64,000 nt of DNA. Origin: Ampelocalamus luodianensis (Eukaryota; Streptophyta; Magnoliopsida; Poales; Poaceae). Made by a program: the position numbers and the translations under genes. The stretch lies in assembly GCA_036346255.1 (NCBI GenBank), contig CM070639.1:1560001-1624000 (forward strand). The letters run 5' to 3'. A model generated the notes under the pieces. The model did not search any database and had not been told where the DNA came from. It was given only the letters and a program-made list of their open reading frames with translations. Positions 37,144 to 51,483 of this stretch are shown piece after piece (positions within the stretch are counted from its first letter, which is position 1; each line of letters starts with the position of its first letter).

Positions 37144-37711
37144 CATGGTAGTTAGGATCGCGATCCTACTCTTAGAGTCTTACGATTTTACGAACCCACG
37201 ACAGCCTGTCGATCCGAGTCTCACTGTCGATCCGATCCTACTCAAGGTAGTTAGGATCGTGATCTTACTCTTAGAGTCTTACGGTTCTACGAACCCACGA
37301 CAGCTTATCGATCCTACTTGTAGAGACTTAGGGCAATTATTTTTAGAGGCCAGGCTTTGCTGATATTTTATTTTAGAGCAAAATTTGTTGATATTAATTT
37401 CTAAGAATGAAACTATAAATAAACAAGGAGCATGCAAAATATTATATCAGTGTGGTAATACTGTTCTCCTGTAGTTCAGAACTATATCACCCATCATGTC
37501 AGAACCATTATGCTTTTTTGTTGTGTGATAAGAAGTGTTTTGCCCCTTTTTTGGTAATAAGTAAGCGGTAAACCTTATAAGAACCATACAAACTTATAGT
37601 ATAGATGGTAAATATGTGTATTTTTACAAATCCGTAGAATCGCCGATTCTACGATTCGATCCTACCGGAGGCAAATCGATCCGACTCGGGATCTCGACTC
37701 TGACTACCTTG
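37144..37711. mobile_element. hAT element, 568 bp, in a MULE intron, with duplicated left end
   Basis: The left end CATGGTAGTTAGGATC and the complement of the right end, CAAGGTAGTCAGAGTC, are flanked by a perfect 8 bp duplication ATCGCACG (37136-37143 and 37712-37719). The left-terminal segment is repeated in tandem: a second copy starts at 37243 (CAAGGTAGTTAGGATC). Confidence 0.88.
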
Positions 37712-39560
37712 ATCGCACGTGTGTTTTACTGTATTATCTGTATCTAATACGAATGTATTGTCAATATTGGTAAAAACTGCGCCTCTACCCGAGTTTTACT
37801 GCTTAATGTGTTTTATTATACTGCAGATTAGGACCCCGCCATGGCAGTTGCCATCCCGCGCATCTTCCCCCCCACACAGCACCGGCTATGTAGGTGGCAC
37901 GTGCTGAAGAAGTACAAGCAGAACCTGAACAAGCTATACGCAAAGCACAACGGGTTGAGGGAACGTTTGGTTTTCGTCATAAACCATCTGCTTACTCCGA
38001 GAGAGTTCGAGAATGCGTAGGAGGATCTGGTGAGAGAGTACCGCCTTGAGTAGAGCCAGACCATTGCTAGTCTCCATGACCTTCATGAAAGGTGGATCGC
38101 AGTGTACTTCAAAGACGTCTACTGTGGTAGGATGACATCCACGCAAAGAAGCGAGAGTATGAACAAGATGGTCAAATGGAACTTTGTGGATAGCATGACT
38201 TCGCTCCACCAATTCGCGCGGAAGATGCACCGTGTGCTGCAGAAGAGGAAGCACTCAGAGATTCAGGAGATGCACTGTTTCGCAGTATGTAGATAGAAAA
38301 AAAGGTTTGATGTGACTTCCAGACATGTTTACTTCAATTTAACCCATGATTTACTGTTGGCTGTCTTAGACTATGTCTCTCACCCCTCCTTTTACTGCAA
38401 CCCATAAATGTCATTAATTCATGTCGTTTATGTGCCTACTTCATTACATATACTGTCTTGCGTGTTCTCAGGGCCAACCGAAGAGAGCCACTCTGTTCTT
38501 GTTCGAGGAGCAGCTGGGTAGGGTGTACATGCCTGTGGTGTTCGAAGAGTACAAGGAGACCTACATCTCCAGTACGACCTTCCGCATAAGAGCAGACATA
38601 ATCCGAGATGGACTATTCTTTGTGTCTCTTGGGAAATAGTCTAAGACGTTCGCGTGGTTGCAGCACGATTCAAAGTGGTGGCCGAAGAGGAAACATGTAC
38701 ATACAATTGTGAATTCAAATGCTGAGAGCACACGGGTAATTTTATTGTATCTCGGTTGGTAGTTACCGTTCCAACTATTATTTTTATTTTATAGTGCATA
38801 TAGTCATTTTTATTGTCATCGACAACGTGTTTTACTGTTAATCCATCTATGGTTTTACCCCCTGTAGGGCTGTTCTGTACGCACCTAGTGCGGACATTCA
38901 CCCACTTGCAGGTCGAGAGTATCCCCGGCCGCTACATGCTCCATAGGTACACAAGGAATGCCAGGGTGGATCTGCCGTATGACAGACACGACCTCATGCA
39001 GGTCGGACCCGATGGGATGACTGAGATGTATCAGGCCACCACCTTATTGACAGAGGCTATGGGCATGGTGAGGTTAGGGTGCATATCAAGTTTTGCGTAC
39101 GACAGATCCATGGAAGTCCTGAAGGCGCTTCGGATGTAACTTGATATCATACCCAACGACATTGGCCCGGTGGTTGAGGAGACCGCTGAGCCCGATGAAG
39201 CAGACGACGATACGATCAATCCATCTGCACCTCCTCTATCACAGTCGAAGGGTCACAAACGAACCGATGATGAACCAGAGCAAGGTTCTGCCCTAGTGGA
39301 GAAGAAGATGATGAGGGCGTGCAACATATGCAGACTGAAAGCTGGTCACAACAGTACTACCTGCCCAACGCTACCCAAAAACAAAGGGCGAGGGGGTAGG
39401 AGTGGCAGTGGTAGTGGTAGGGAGAGGGGGAGGGGGAGGAGGGGCGAGGAAGAGGAAGGTCCAGTACACGTCGTCAGCTGATTCATGAGGACGAATCAGA
39501 AGAGGACGACGCTAACAATAGTCTCCCCACATGGTCGGATGATAGCGATACGTGCTGAAT

Positions 39561-41230
<1,670 letters not shown>

Positions 41231-42162
41231 TGCAGACGTTTCTAGCCCGCTGACTGTAGTTGGTGGACCAGTCGTACGAGGATTGCGCGCGCTCTAGTGT
41301 GTGTCTCTCTCTCCATCGAATGAAGCATTATATTTTGACTACAAGAAGCATTCCATGTAATAAAGAAAAGGTAAAAGTATTTTATGTTAAAAGGAAACCG
41401 AGGAGGTTAAGCAAGCAAAGAGTAATCGTAATTTGGACTTGAACAGTTCAAGTCTAACTCAAGTCAGTCAGTCAGAGGCCGGCCGACCGGCTGCGTTCAA
41501 CACACGGGCAATCAACCGTGATTAAAGTCAAAACAGCAGTTATATATGGAGTAAATTAAACTGTACTCCTACCCTCGCAAAAAAAAAGTACTCCTATCTT
41601 GTGCTGCCATTCATCTGAATTAAAGATTTTAGTCAGATTGTTCTTCGCGGTAAAAGCATCTGTCACTCTCTCTCTCGTTCATGTTAGCCAAACCAAGGAT
41701 TTGCATGCTTTGATTAGCCCATTATAGTTTGTCACAATCGCAGGTCTGGAAGTTAGGGCCCAGCTACAACTCGATGCATGGGCCATTAGATATATGCAGT
41801 GAGGAGCCCAGATGTTCTTTTGATCAGAAAGAAGCACAGAAACTAAGTGATGCTTTATGCTTAGTATGCTAAAGAAATGATAACTTCGCAGTATACATAG
41901 AAATAAGAGCTGGGATTTTTTTTAGGTCAGTTTAGAGAAACTCTGAAGGTTCTGGTATGAATGTTCATTGTGTTTAAGTTGTGCAGCGTAACAGAAAATG
42001 GTGTGTATTCCTCGCAAAGAAAAAAGAATGCCGTGTATTCCTTTTTTTTTATCAGATTTTTGCCTTCAGATCTCAGGCTACTCCATACAAGCGTAAAACA
42101 TTTTTACTGGTTTCTGGGCGAAATAACCCAAAAACGCAAAAATAGAAGGAGAATAATTCCAT
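41231..42162. other. gene-free spacer
   Basis: No gene or element is recognised between the MULE and the tRNA gene. Confidence 0.4.
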
Positions 42163-42235
42163 TCCATTGCCGGGATTTGAACCCGGGTCGCCTGGGTGAA
42201 AGCCAGGTATCCTAACCGGACTAGACGACAATGGA
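42163..42235 (-). tRNA. trnE-UUC: tRNA-Glu (anticodon UUC)
   Basis: On the minus strand the acceptor stem pairs TCCATTG with CAATGGA (7 bp). The anticodon arm is CCTGG-CTTTCAC-CCAGG, with TTC at positions 34-36. The T arm is CCGGG-TTCAAAT-CCCGG, which also supplies the B box. There is no intron and CCA is not encoded. A run of T on the sense strand about 20 bases downstream (42138-42142) can end Pol III transcription. Sequence type is nuclear, not plastid. Confidence 0.93.
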
Positions 42236-44000
42236 TCTTGGTGTGGCGCCGCAACTTGCAGTACTTGAGCGTATACTCCTGACGCTCAAAAAGCATAGGA
42301 TGAGATGAACATTTGCCATGTGCAGATGACCTAAAATTGCAAATTGCCATTCATTTTTGTCTCTGAAGTAGTAGTGATGACACATATCGACCTTTTCTTA
42401 ACAAGTGGTACTGCTATTTTCGCCCCCTTGTTCGTAGTCTGACGCAGACCATTCTCATAGCAGTTGGAGACCGAGAATAGCTTCACTTGAGTTTACCTTT
42501 GGGGCAAAACTCCAAGTAGAGTAGACGACAGCGCCAAGGCCTTGCACATCAGCCAGATTGATGGACGGTAACATTTCCTCCCGTGATAGACAGTTGATAG
42601 TCCTTGATACCAACCGTAAATCGTGTGTCAATCTGGTCATGCAAATCTTTTTCTACCGAGCCGATTCAAAGGAGGAAAAGAACTTCTGGCGTGCACCTTC
42701 GTTTTCCAGCGCTTTGATCTGTTTGTTCTAAGCTTTGCCTCCAAAAGGTCAACCATCTCTTTAAGAAAAGAACACTGATTGTGTCGTAAAGATTGTTCAC
42801 GCTTGCACTCTTTTACTAAGAGCTAGCCACAAAGCTGACTAACAGGTCTTACCCGGCGGTTAACAAGTAGCTCTCTTTTTATGCGATTGTTCAAGCTAAA
42901 ATCAAAAGAAAATACCACTCAACAAGTTGTAAATGGGCTGTTTGCAAGGATTCTTTGCCCTGTTATGGATGTTACAATTAACAACGGCAAGGCGATAGCT
43001 CGATCGATTAAGTTATATAAGTCGACGAGAAAAATTGGATTCAGTGATCATTTCATTTTGCCGTGGACTCAGCTGTTACTTATCTTGTATGAAACAATGA
43101 GATTCCCTGTTTCATACTTGATAAATGATACACGTAAGACAAAGATTGTTCAGCAATTTATACAGTTAGTCAAGTTTGGAGAAGATTTTTCAAGAATTTT
43201 TAATCCAATGTCACAAGAAAGAAACAGGTCAACCAAGTTCATGAGGTCATTAGACGACACACGAGTCTCCTCTTAGGCTCTTCTAATCAAGTTCTACTGT
43301 TCTAGGACAGAAACTTACATACCCATCTTTACTAAATCGAGGAGACAAGGCGACATGGTAGATGCAACTGGTAGCGTTTTTTTTGGAAGCATCGGACACT
43401 TTCACACCGAGTGGTTTACTAGTCTGCAGGCCTCTAGTAAACTGATGGTGAGGTTCTCTGACAAAATTAGCTTCACATATCAGATGAAGAAGGTAGTGTT
43501 CCACCCTGACAAGTCAACTACCATTATGCAATCTTCGGAAAGAAAGGATGTACTGTCAGCATGAATGCTGCTACTATATACAACTCAAGAAAACTAAGAA
43601 GAAACAGCTGATCCTGGAGTGTAACTAGTTGATAGAAAGGCAGGCCGGCTTGTCTGACTCCGGCAAGAACTTATTTTAACTTGTCAACACCCTGATCACA
43701 GATGTTGTATAGTAGCATATATCTCTGCAAGGTCTACATGAGTAATACAGCATATAGTATACTGAAACAAAAGCACTTGAACCGATCGATTTGTTGCTCG
43801 TGCCTGAGTGTTTCGATCGAGTCTAGAAGGTTGGAACCTTGAACTCGTCTACTTCGCTTTGAATCTGTTCTGCTCGAGCAGCAGAATATTTAGACTTAAT
43901 GCGCAGGAAGAAAAATGAAGCAAAGTGGCGAACAGTTTTGGTCAACATGAGTGATCGGTTTGAGTTTGAAGCTCAAGGTAAAAACACTTATTTTTCTTGC
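42236..44000. other. gene-free spacer
   Basis: An open frame of 131 codons at 42881-43276 has no recognised motif. Nothing else is supported. Confidence 0.35.
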
Positions 44001-44061
44001 AAGTAAATAGTTATGTCAAAGTTAAGGTAAAAAGTAAATAGTTATGTCAAAGGTAACGTAA
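44001..44061. repeat. tandem duplication, two units of about 30 bp
   Basis: AAGTAAATAGTTATGTCAAAG occurs at 44001 and again at 44032, each followed by similar GGTAA text. Confidence 0.85.
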
Positions 44062-44163
44062 AATATCAAGCCGGATCTACCGCACATATGCGGTGACATC
44101 AACGCTTTTTGACAACGTGATTCAGTTCCTCTAAATCTCTTGCAACCATGCTAGATAATACTA

Positions 44164-45034
44164 GAGAAAATTGCATTGTAGGTCCTTGAGCTTGTAAGGT
44201 TGTACTACTTAGCTTCTTTAACTTTGTTTTACTTTCTCAGCCTCCTGAGGTTGTATCACTTAATTCTCTGAACTTGTATTTTACTTTCTCGGTCAACCCC
44301 CTAAACTTGCGTTGAAGCGAAATTCGTCGGATGCCGCCGGTGACTTCGTCCTCTCCGAGTCCGATGGACTCGTCGCCGACCCATTCCAGCCGTATTCATC
44401 ATCCTCGTCAGCTCACGCCGACAAAAACAGATTATTTGGGCCCGGGAAAATGACCCTGCGAGCGTTTTCGCCGGAGCTCCATCGTTGCAGCTTGCCGCCC
44501 TCGCCCTTGCCTCCTCTAAGTCAGTCGTGAGAGAGAGAAGTACATTCCCAGTGATAGAGTAGGGGGCACAGTACTTCTATCTCTCACGGTGATTCGCCAG
44601 CTCAGTCTTTCTTGTTAGCAAGCAATCAAATGGACTTCGTGCAGGGTAAGTAGTTTCTGTTCTGGTACTAGGAATATACTTCTCTTTTTCACGGCTGACT
44701 CAGAGGAGGCAATGGCGAGAGTGACGATAAGCTGCGATGGTGGAGCTCCGGCGAAGACACGAGCACGATGCGTTCCGAGCCCGAAGAATATGTTTTTGTC
44801 AGTATGAGGTTACGGGGACGATAAACACGACCGGAACAAGACGGCGATGAGTCCACCGGACTCAGAGGGGACGAAGTTGTCGGCATCGCACCCGATGAAC
44901 CTCACTTCAACGTAAGTTCAGATAATTAAGTGGCACAACCTCATAAGTTCAGGGGGTTGAGAAAGTAAAATACAAGTTCAGAGAGGTAAATGACATAACC
45001 TTACAAGTTCAAAGACCTACGGTGCAATTTTCTC
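44164..45034. mobile_element. Mutator-type foldback element with long inverted arms, 871 bp
   Basis: The left end GAGAAAATTGCATTGTAGG and the complement of the right end, GAGAAAATTGCACCGTAGG, begin two arms of roughly 350 bp that stay inverted-similar to the middle. The flanking duplication is a perfect 9 bp ATAATACTA (44155-44163 and 45035-45043), the Mutator hallmark. Inner arm parts are GC-rich and codon-like: left frame (+) PELHRCSLP and right frame (-) PELHHRSLS are the same segment. Confidence 0.9.
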
Positions 45035-47279
45035 ATAATACTATGTATTGTATTATAGTCATTGTTGAAACTTTGTGTCGCTCTCTGCAGCTTCATGCAC
45101 TGCATCAGAAGGAAGGAGTGATCAGTTTTCTCTTCAGAGATGAGAAGAAGTAGAATAGTTCTTAATTTGTAGTTTCATCATTGTAGATAACCACTTGTGG
45201 CTTAAAAAACGGACTACTGGTGATACGAACATTCAATTTGAGAAAAAAAAATGGCTAAGATTCTTCAGTAGTTAGCATCAATTGGCAATTCAGATAAGAA
45301 GGTTTGAACTTGCAATAACTTGGAGTATAATTTCGATAAAGAAATTTACTGAATAGAAACAACAACAAAAAATCATAGGAAGTTGGCGTGGGGGCCAGGT
45401 GTGCCCCAGCCCACCCGCGTTTGAGACCCGGGACTGCTTATTTGCTGGTTTTACTAATTGAAATCGAGGAAGATAAGCATCCTTTTAATAAAAAAAACAA
45501 AAAAATCATAGAAAAACAAGTAAATGAAAAAGACCACGTGATAGAAATGGCCATCCATCGACTGAGATGCAAGCTTGCTACAAAATTTTCTATGGATTCA
45601 AACATACAAAAATCAGTATGTATATCCAATTATAGAATTGCACGATATATAGCTAAGCTAGTTTAATCGACTCAAATAACCTAAATGATCATTTCTGAAT
45701 GTGATGAAATGTGATAGGGTTGATAACTTGATACAGATTATCCCTTAGAACAGGATATGTCAGTACTACTTCGAAGTAAATCATATGAGGTGTAAGACTT
45801 ATGAACCATATACATGCGCTATTTTATGACATATTATTGAAAAACACGTAGACTACTATGTTGGATGAAATTAATTTCCTTTGTACGGATAGCAGCAGTA
45901 CTGCACATGAAAACTTCTACCATGCAAGGGTGGAATGTGAGAGTTTCATAACAAATTTTTAGGGTAAAGTATCACGTACGGGAATTTGGCAAGAAATAGA
46001 ATAAATCTTTAAACCCAAATGAACCTTAATTAAGTAGGAGCATGACAAGTCGGGAAAGTGTCACGCATTGAAGCAGTACATAGTGACGTATGTACACTCT
46101 AACCTAAAATCCACTCAATGTCCAACCTACCGTGGGCGGACCAGCACACACTTTCGTCATCGCTTCGTGTAAAAGGGTTAACATATATATAGATGCTACG
46201 TTTGGATCCAACATACATTATATACTACTATAACTCACTTGAAACAAACAAAGTTGGACTAATCCCACCACACAACTCCACATGGACCACATGTGCCACA
46301 CTACGAGCAGGCCGGTGTAATTACAACGTACTTATATATTGCACATTTGCAAGGAAGTCAGTGTGCCACATAAGCAACAATTTGGTCTAGAAAGGTTAAT
46401 TTGTGGGCCCTACTACGATTCTAACCATTAGAAAATAAAAAAGAGCCACAAATTATTCTGTGTGCGAATATTTTTTAGAGGACTTATATGTGCCACCTTT
46501 AAAAATCCTTTTCTTCTTCTAACAAAACTACAGCTGTTGACTGCATTTTCATCCATGGAGTTCAACCTTGCTTTGTTAAGGCCGAAAATGATGGATTCGA
46601 CCCTCAAAACTTTTCCAATGTTGGAAATCTTCAAAAATTCTCTCCTCCTTTTCCACCGGTAAATCTTTGCATGATCCCATCGATTCTCTTGGGTGTAGTT
46701 ATTTGGAGTTGTTAATGTGCAGCATCACTATCTACACAGCGACTAAATCCTATGGCTGCAGATTTGTTCCGTATGAATGGTTCGAGATTCTTTTGCTCTA
46801 GTCGTACATAAACTAGTGAAGGATTATATTTTTCCAACCTAATCAGAAGCTTCTCTAATTCTGTTCTGTCCCTCCGGATGTACCTCCATATACATAAGTT
46901 TTGAAAGTTAACTCTATTTGACCAAATTTAAAAGTTAATTAATATATTATATAAAAATTGTAGAATTTTATATGTCTCCAGGGAACCCTAGCGCACGCTA
47001 TAATAGAAAAAGTCTTGCACTAGCTTGTAGATTGGATGAGGACCATTGGATGAATAATTTTGTAAATGACCTTCATATATACATTAGAAATTCCTTTTGT
47101 AAGCTGCTAAATAATGTAATTTAAGTCGCGAGTCGGCTGAAGCAAATCAATACTCCTACCAAGTCAAAGAGTATGACCTCTGCCTTGACTTGGTGGAATG
47201 GTGATATATGTCTACGGAGATTATGGGTAAATGATCATAATCTTAGTGTGTTGAACAATTGGCAAGAGTATTGAGGTAT
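45035..47279. other. gene-free spacer
   Basis: A stretch near 46873-46970 starting CTGTCCCTCCGGATGTACCT looks like one end of a Stowaway/Tourist-type MITE, but its partner end was not found. No gene is seen. Confidence 0.4.
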
Positions 47280-49110
47280 TTGGAGAAACCATCATTTTCA
47301 GAAAGTTCAGCTGACTGCCAGGTCAGAGGTGGTATGACTGGCCTTGTGGGCGGTTGTATCGGCTGGTCTGACTGGCCTTGGGCTGGTGGTTAGATCGACC
47401 GAAAATGAAAAAGGTGAATTTTTTGAATCAACCAAAAACCATATGTGTAGGAAGGCGAGAGGACGTGTTTGCACATGGTCTCATTAAAAATATAGTTTCA
47501 AGAAAAAAAAAACTAGATAGAGTTTGAAATTTCCAAAGAGAGTGCAAGTCTGGGGACTTAGAATTTTTCTCAAGTCCCAAGCGGTCTGATTGGCCATTGG
47601 TTGACGATCAGATTGGTGGAGCGGTCTGACCGGCCATTGGTTGGTAATATCAGACTGGTGGAACGGTCTGACTGGCCAGACCAATGGCCTGGATGTCAGT
47701 CCGACCGTGGGCAGTGGTCTAACCGACCAGATTGTGTTCATGCGCAGGGAAGGCTGTGAATTTCATGGAATTGGCCAAAGCCATGGGTTTTAGCATATAG
47801 GTGTTGCATGATGTATGTTTTGGCTAACGTAGGTCAAGTTACGATAAACTTATGCCCGAAATCGATTTCGTGGTCTATTATTGTGCAGGTAGCCTAGAGT
47901 CAACGACGGTTAACAGCAAGGATGATCGGGACTAGGCTAGGAGAGCCAAGGTCTCGAATGATCAAGGATACTGCGTGAAGTGGTTGGACTCAAGCACGAC
48001 GCAATATGGACAAGAATGACCGAACGAGAAGTTCGGTGCGATGGGTTGCATCAAGCAGCTTGAGGGTTGGTGCAAGTGTCATAGTAGTTCCGATGGGAGT
48101 TGGATAGGAGAAACTTGCCGACATGAAGACAAACGTTGATCAACCTATACGTAGCGAAGCATGAGATTGCTTCACAACGATAGGACTGGTCTTCGGAGAA
48201 GAATCAAGAAGTGGTATTTTGGTATCTTCGCCAAAATACCGAGTGGTGACCTTGGAGAAACCGCTGCGCAAGACCGGCACAAGGAGAGACAGTTTAGGTC
48301 AAGAGAAGATGAAGATCACAAAGAGACAGATCCAAGAGACCCGGTTCGTCATCTGTGTTGAGAAGCGCGTGTAAGTATAGTCCTGTTTGCGTATATGCTT
48401 AACAGGCATCCGATAATATTTTCTCTCTATACCTAGCCTCTACGATAAAAGGAAGAGGTGCATGATTTTCACCTTGAACCCTTTCAAGAAGAAATCCTAA
48501 TTTGTGATTTGAGGAACTAGAAATAGAGGAGGCTAAAATTTGAGGGAGATGGATTGATTGTGTGCTTAAGTGTTGAACTTTTATCCTCTACGGTGGAATG
48601 ACTGTAAACCAACAATATCTTGAATCAATCCAAGCAAAATTTTGCCCCAAGATGAGTTCTATCTTGTTCGTATTCTCTCTTTGATGCCTTTGGGATTTTG
48701 TATGTTCCTTTGGGATTTTGTATGTTCCTTTGATTTTTCTTGGGTCGTTTGCTGTGATCTAGCTTGCTAGGATCTGTAGGAATTGATCTAGGGTCATCTT
48801 GACCATCTTTCACCCACGAGCAAGTTTTTGGATCAAAATTTAAATTTTCTCGGTTCTTGTGCCTTCTCTCATCCAAGAAATTTGTGGAACCTATCGTCGA
48901 TTGAAATAGGTTTATGACCTTCTTGACGAGCTATATATGGTTGAAATCTGGAGGGATTTGGATCTCATAATCAAAAGTTAGATCGATTTGAGATCATCGC
49001 GGGTTGTTGGTCCTACAACTGACAGCCAAAATATGGCCATAGGTGGTTTGACCGGCCAGCTCTTGCCGATCAGACCAGTTAGGTGGGTTTTGCCTCGAGG
49101 ATTTTCGGTT
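47280..49110. repeat. retroelement-like noncoding DNA with GGTCTGACYGGCC repeats
   Basis: Variants of GGTCTGACTGGCC recur between 47325 and 47730 and again near 49045-49080. Such motifs are common in long noncoding parts of grass LTR elements. Two exact 20 bp tandem units lie at 48689-48728. No termini, primer site or protein domain was found. Confidence 0.45.
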
Positions 49111-49511
49111 TCAACATAAAACTTATGTTGTGCTTGTGCTTATGAACTTCATAGCTTCCACAGTTACTGAAGTAAAGAAGAAGTTGAATAACATCCGGGT
49201 TGAAAAAGAGTAGGTGCTCTTATTCACCCTGTCTAGTCGCTTTTTCTGTTCGACGATGTGACGTCTCAATAATTAGCCGTGAAACATTTTCCGGGCTAAT
49301 GCATAAAAATAAAATAAAAATTCATCATTGTTATTATTATTTTTTTGCGAGGGATCATTATTTTTGCTTTGCTTCTCACAATAATGTGTCAAAATACTTC
49401 AGATATTTCAGTTTGGAGCGAGTCACCGAAGGCACGATTTATTTGTAAAACCATAGGAACAGAGAGTTCAACTCCATTGACTCGACCTTAGGCCAAAATT
49501 TCCAACATCTT

Positions 49512-49539
49512 CCCTCTCTCTCTCTCTCTCTCTCTCTCT
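49512..49539. repeat. (CT)n tract in the NAC 5' leader
   Basis: CT dinucleotides about 125 bases upstream of the NAC start codon, a common feature of grass 5' UTRs. Confidence 0.9.
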
Positions 49540-49664
49540 TCAACACAGCTAGCCCATGTATAATTATTTATATCCATCACCATGTAAGCAACTAGCCCTA
49601 GAAACATATCGTACTGCATGTCATACACAAGATCATAGAGACAAGCTCTCCTACAAACCAAGTC

Positions 49665-51483
49665 ATGGAGGAGACGAAGTACTTGAAAAGGATCAAGGAG
49701 AGTGGTAGTCCTGTGCCAGCCGGAGCAGATCAAGATGAGAATGAAGAGGATTTGATGTTTACGGGCTTTAGATTCCATCCGACCGACCAGGAGCTCGTCG
49801 GGTTCTATCTAACAAGGAAGGTGGAGAAGAAGGCTTTTAGTTTTGAGATCATCAAGGAGATCGACATCTACAAGCATGACCCGTGGGATCTTCCAAGTAA
49901 GTATGTGTGCATGGTTTTGTTCTTCTTTGATTGCTCCAACTACAGGCTGAGATAAGTTAATTAGACACAAAACGCTGCAATATATACCTTGTACATGTTC
50001 AGAGTTCAGATGATCTTGTTCTTGTTCTTTTTTTTTTTGTAATAGAGATGATCTTACTCTTTCTAGCGATCATATCCAGCAGATAATCTAAATCTAAGCT
50101 ATGTTATATCTAGCTACCTTCGTAATCCTGGCTTCGTATTTCTTCCCTGAATTTGCTTTCTCAGAAATACTGAGATTATGCAGTACTTAGTTCAGAATAG
50201 CTGGAGGTTTGTCACACTTGCATTTCCACAGATGGACATAGAGTATATATATGTATCTTGATGACTACTTAATTATATCCTACAAATTAACTTGCATAAA
50301 ATCATGCTTATACATGTGATCAATCTAGTTTTTTTAGTTCTGAAATAGACAAAAAAGATCAATTTTATTTTTACCAGACTACTTCTTGTACATGGATACT
50401 CTGACTATTCCTTTCTTTCCGAAAAGTACTGAACAACAAAACCAATTAATGGAGAAGCCACAAAATAGATTCCCAAGACAAGATCGAGTCGAGTAAGAAG
50501 TTAGAAGAAGAGAGATTGATACTGTACATGCATGCATGATTGATTAATATTGTACATGCATGCATGATTGATTAATGTATGTAATTGTTGTACGTGCATG
50601 CAGAATCGAGCCATCTGCAGCAGGGGTCAGGGAGAAGGAGTGGTACTTCTTCTGCCTGCGGGGAGGAAGTACAGGAACAGCATCAGGCCCAACCGCGTCA
50701 CCGGCTCCGGTTTCTGGAAGGCCACCGGCATCGACAAGACCATATACCCTCTTCCTCCTCTTCCACAAACGTCGGCGAGTGCATTGGCCTCAAGAAGTCC
50801 CTCGTCTACTACCGCGGCAGCGCCGGCAAGGGCACCAAGACCGACTGGATGATGCACGAGTTCCGCCTACCCTCGTCACCGGCCGAGGCCACCGTTAACG
50901 CTTCTTCCCTGACATCTTCCAAGATGCAGTGAGTAATACTGCTCATCGAGACCGATCGTCTTATCACTGCTAAATTACTAGCACAAAATTAAGTTTATGT
51001 TCATTTCTATTTGCAACACATGATATATATGTGCACAATTAATCACAGGAAATATGGACGATTTGCCGGATCTTCAAGAGGAACATGTCCTACCACAAGA
51101 GGTGTCAACAGCAGCAGCAAGATCGACACGGCAAGGGCGCCAGCTCCATGATCAGCAACAAACGAAGCCATCATTATCAGCAACAGCAGCAGCTGGAGTC
51201 GTACAACCATAACCGCCACTACACCTGCAGCGCTTCCACGGCGACCAACAACTTCGGGTCAGAAGTGAGGGTCGACGCCGAGAGGTCACATGTTACTACT
51301 CACCAACAGCCGTTCCTGCTGCATGGTTTCCATGGCGCGTCGTCGGTCGCCGTGCCGACGCCAGGAATGGGAGCTCCACCGCCGTCGGGGTGGAGCGAGC
51401 TGACGAGCTTCAGGGACGGCAGCAGCAGCTGGGACGAGCTGGGGAGGATCATGAAGATCTCCACTGATTCAACTTACCTGTAA
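49665..51483 (+). CDS. NAC-domain transcription factor, JUB1/NAC042-like, with apparent frame breaks in exon 2
   Basis: Exons are 49665-49900, 50604-50928 and 51049-51483. NAC subdomains read GFRFHPTDQELVGFYLTRKV, EIDIYKHDPWDLPSK, EKEWYFFC, RPNRVTGSGFWKATGIDK, GLKKSLVYYRGSAGKGTKTD, WMMHEFRLP and TICRIFKR. The KATGIDK and GSAGKGTKTD text and the C-terminal SSSWDELG recall Arabidopsis JUNGBRUNNEN1. These are nuclear DNA-binding regulators, in that subgroup of stress and ageing responses. Exon 2 is spread over three frames: one base seems missing near 50665 and another near 50750. The exon 2 donor (50929) joins exon 3 in the wrong frame unless one G is missing in CAG/GTGAGT. All three sites are doublets or short homopolymers, so read error is as likely as pseudogenisation. 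The C-terminal region has poly-Gln runs. Confidence 0.85.
50519..50577. repeat. tandem duplication in NAC intron 1
   Basis: TGTACATGCATGCATGATTG followed by ATTAAT appears twice, about 31 bases apart, just before the exon 2 acceptor. Confidence 0.85.

Larger units (their letters stand above)
22259..39560 (+). pseudogene. FAR1/FHY3-like MULE transposase, pseudogene
   Basis: Pieces in order: 22259-22592 (end of the FAR1 DNA-binding region, then YNHPLA and FMQSHKNFDPSLMELVD), 22775-22961 (VDDDGIMKNIFWSH), then after the nested LTR element 36883-37078 (start of the MULE core, LFDTTYRMNRYEMPLA and NHHLQNTMFG), 37827-38287 (HRLCRWHVLKKY), about 38471-38740 and 38867-39560 (SWIM-type C/H cluster, then a CNICRLKAGHNSTTC zinc knuckle). 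Stops occur at 22851, 37829, 38018, 38051, 38637, 38723 and 39137. Frameshifts lie near 22360 and 38675. The donor expected at 37079 reads AT instead of GT. The N-terminal FAR1 half is not clear. It would encode a nuclear DNA-binding transposase; as read it is dead. Confidence 0.85.

Noticed and set aside
42881..43276. 131-codon open frame, plus strand
   Set aside because: No recognisable domain, no splice context and codon use like the AT-rich surroundings; probably chance.
45384..45530. Possible SINE (B-box-like GTTTGAGACCC and A-rich tail)
   Set aside because: No convincing A box or flanking duplication was found.
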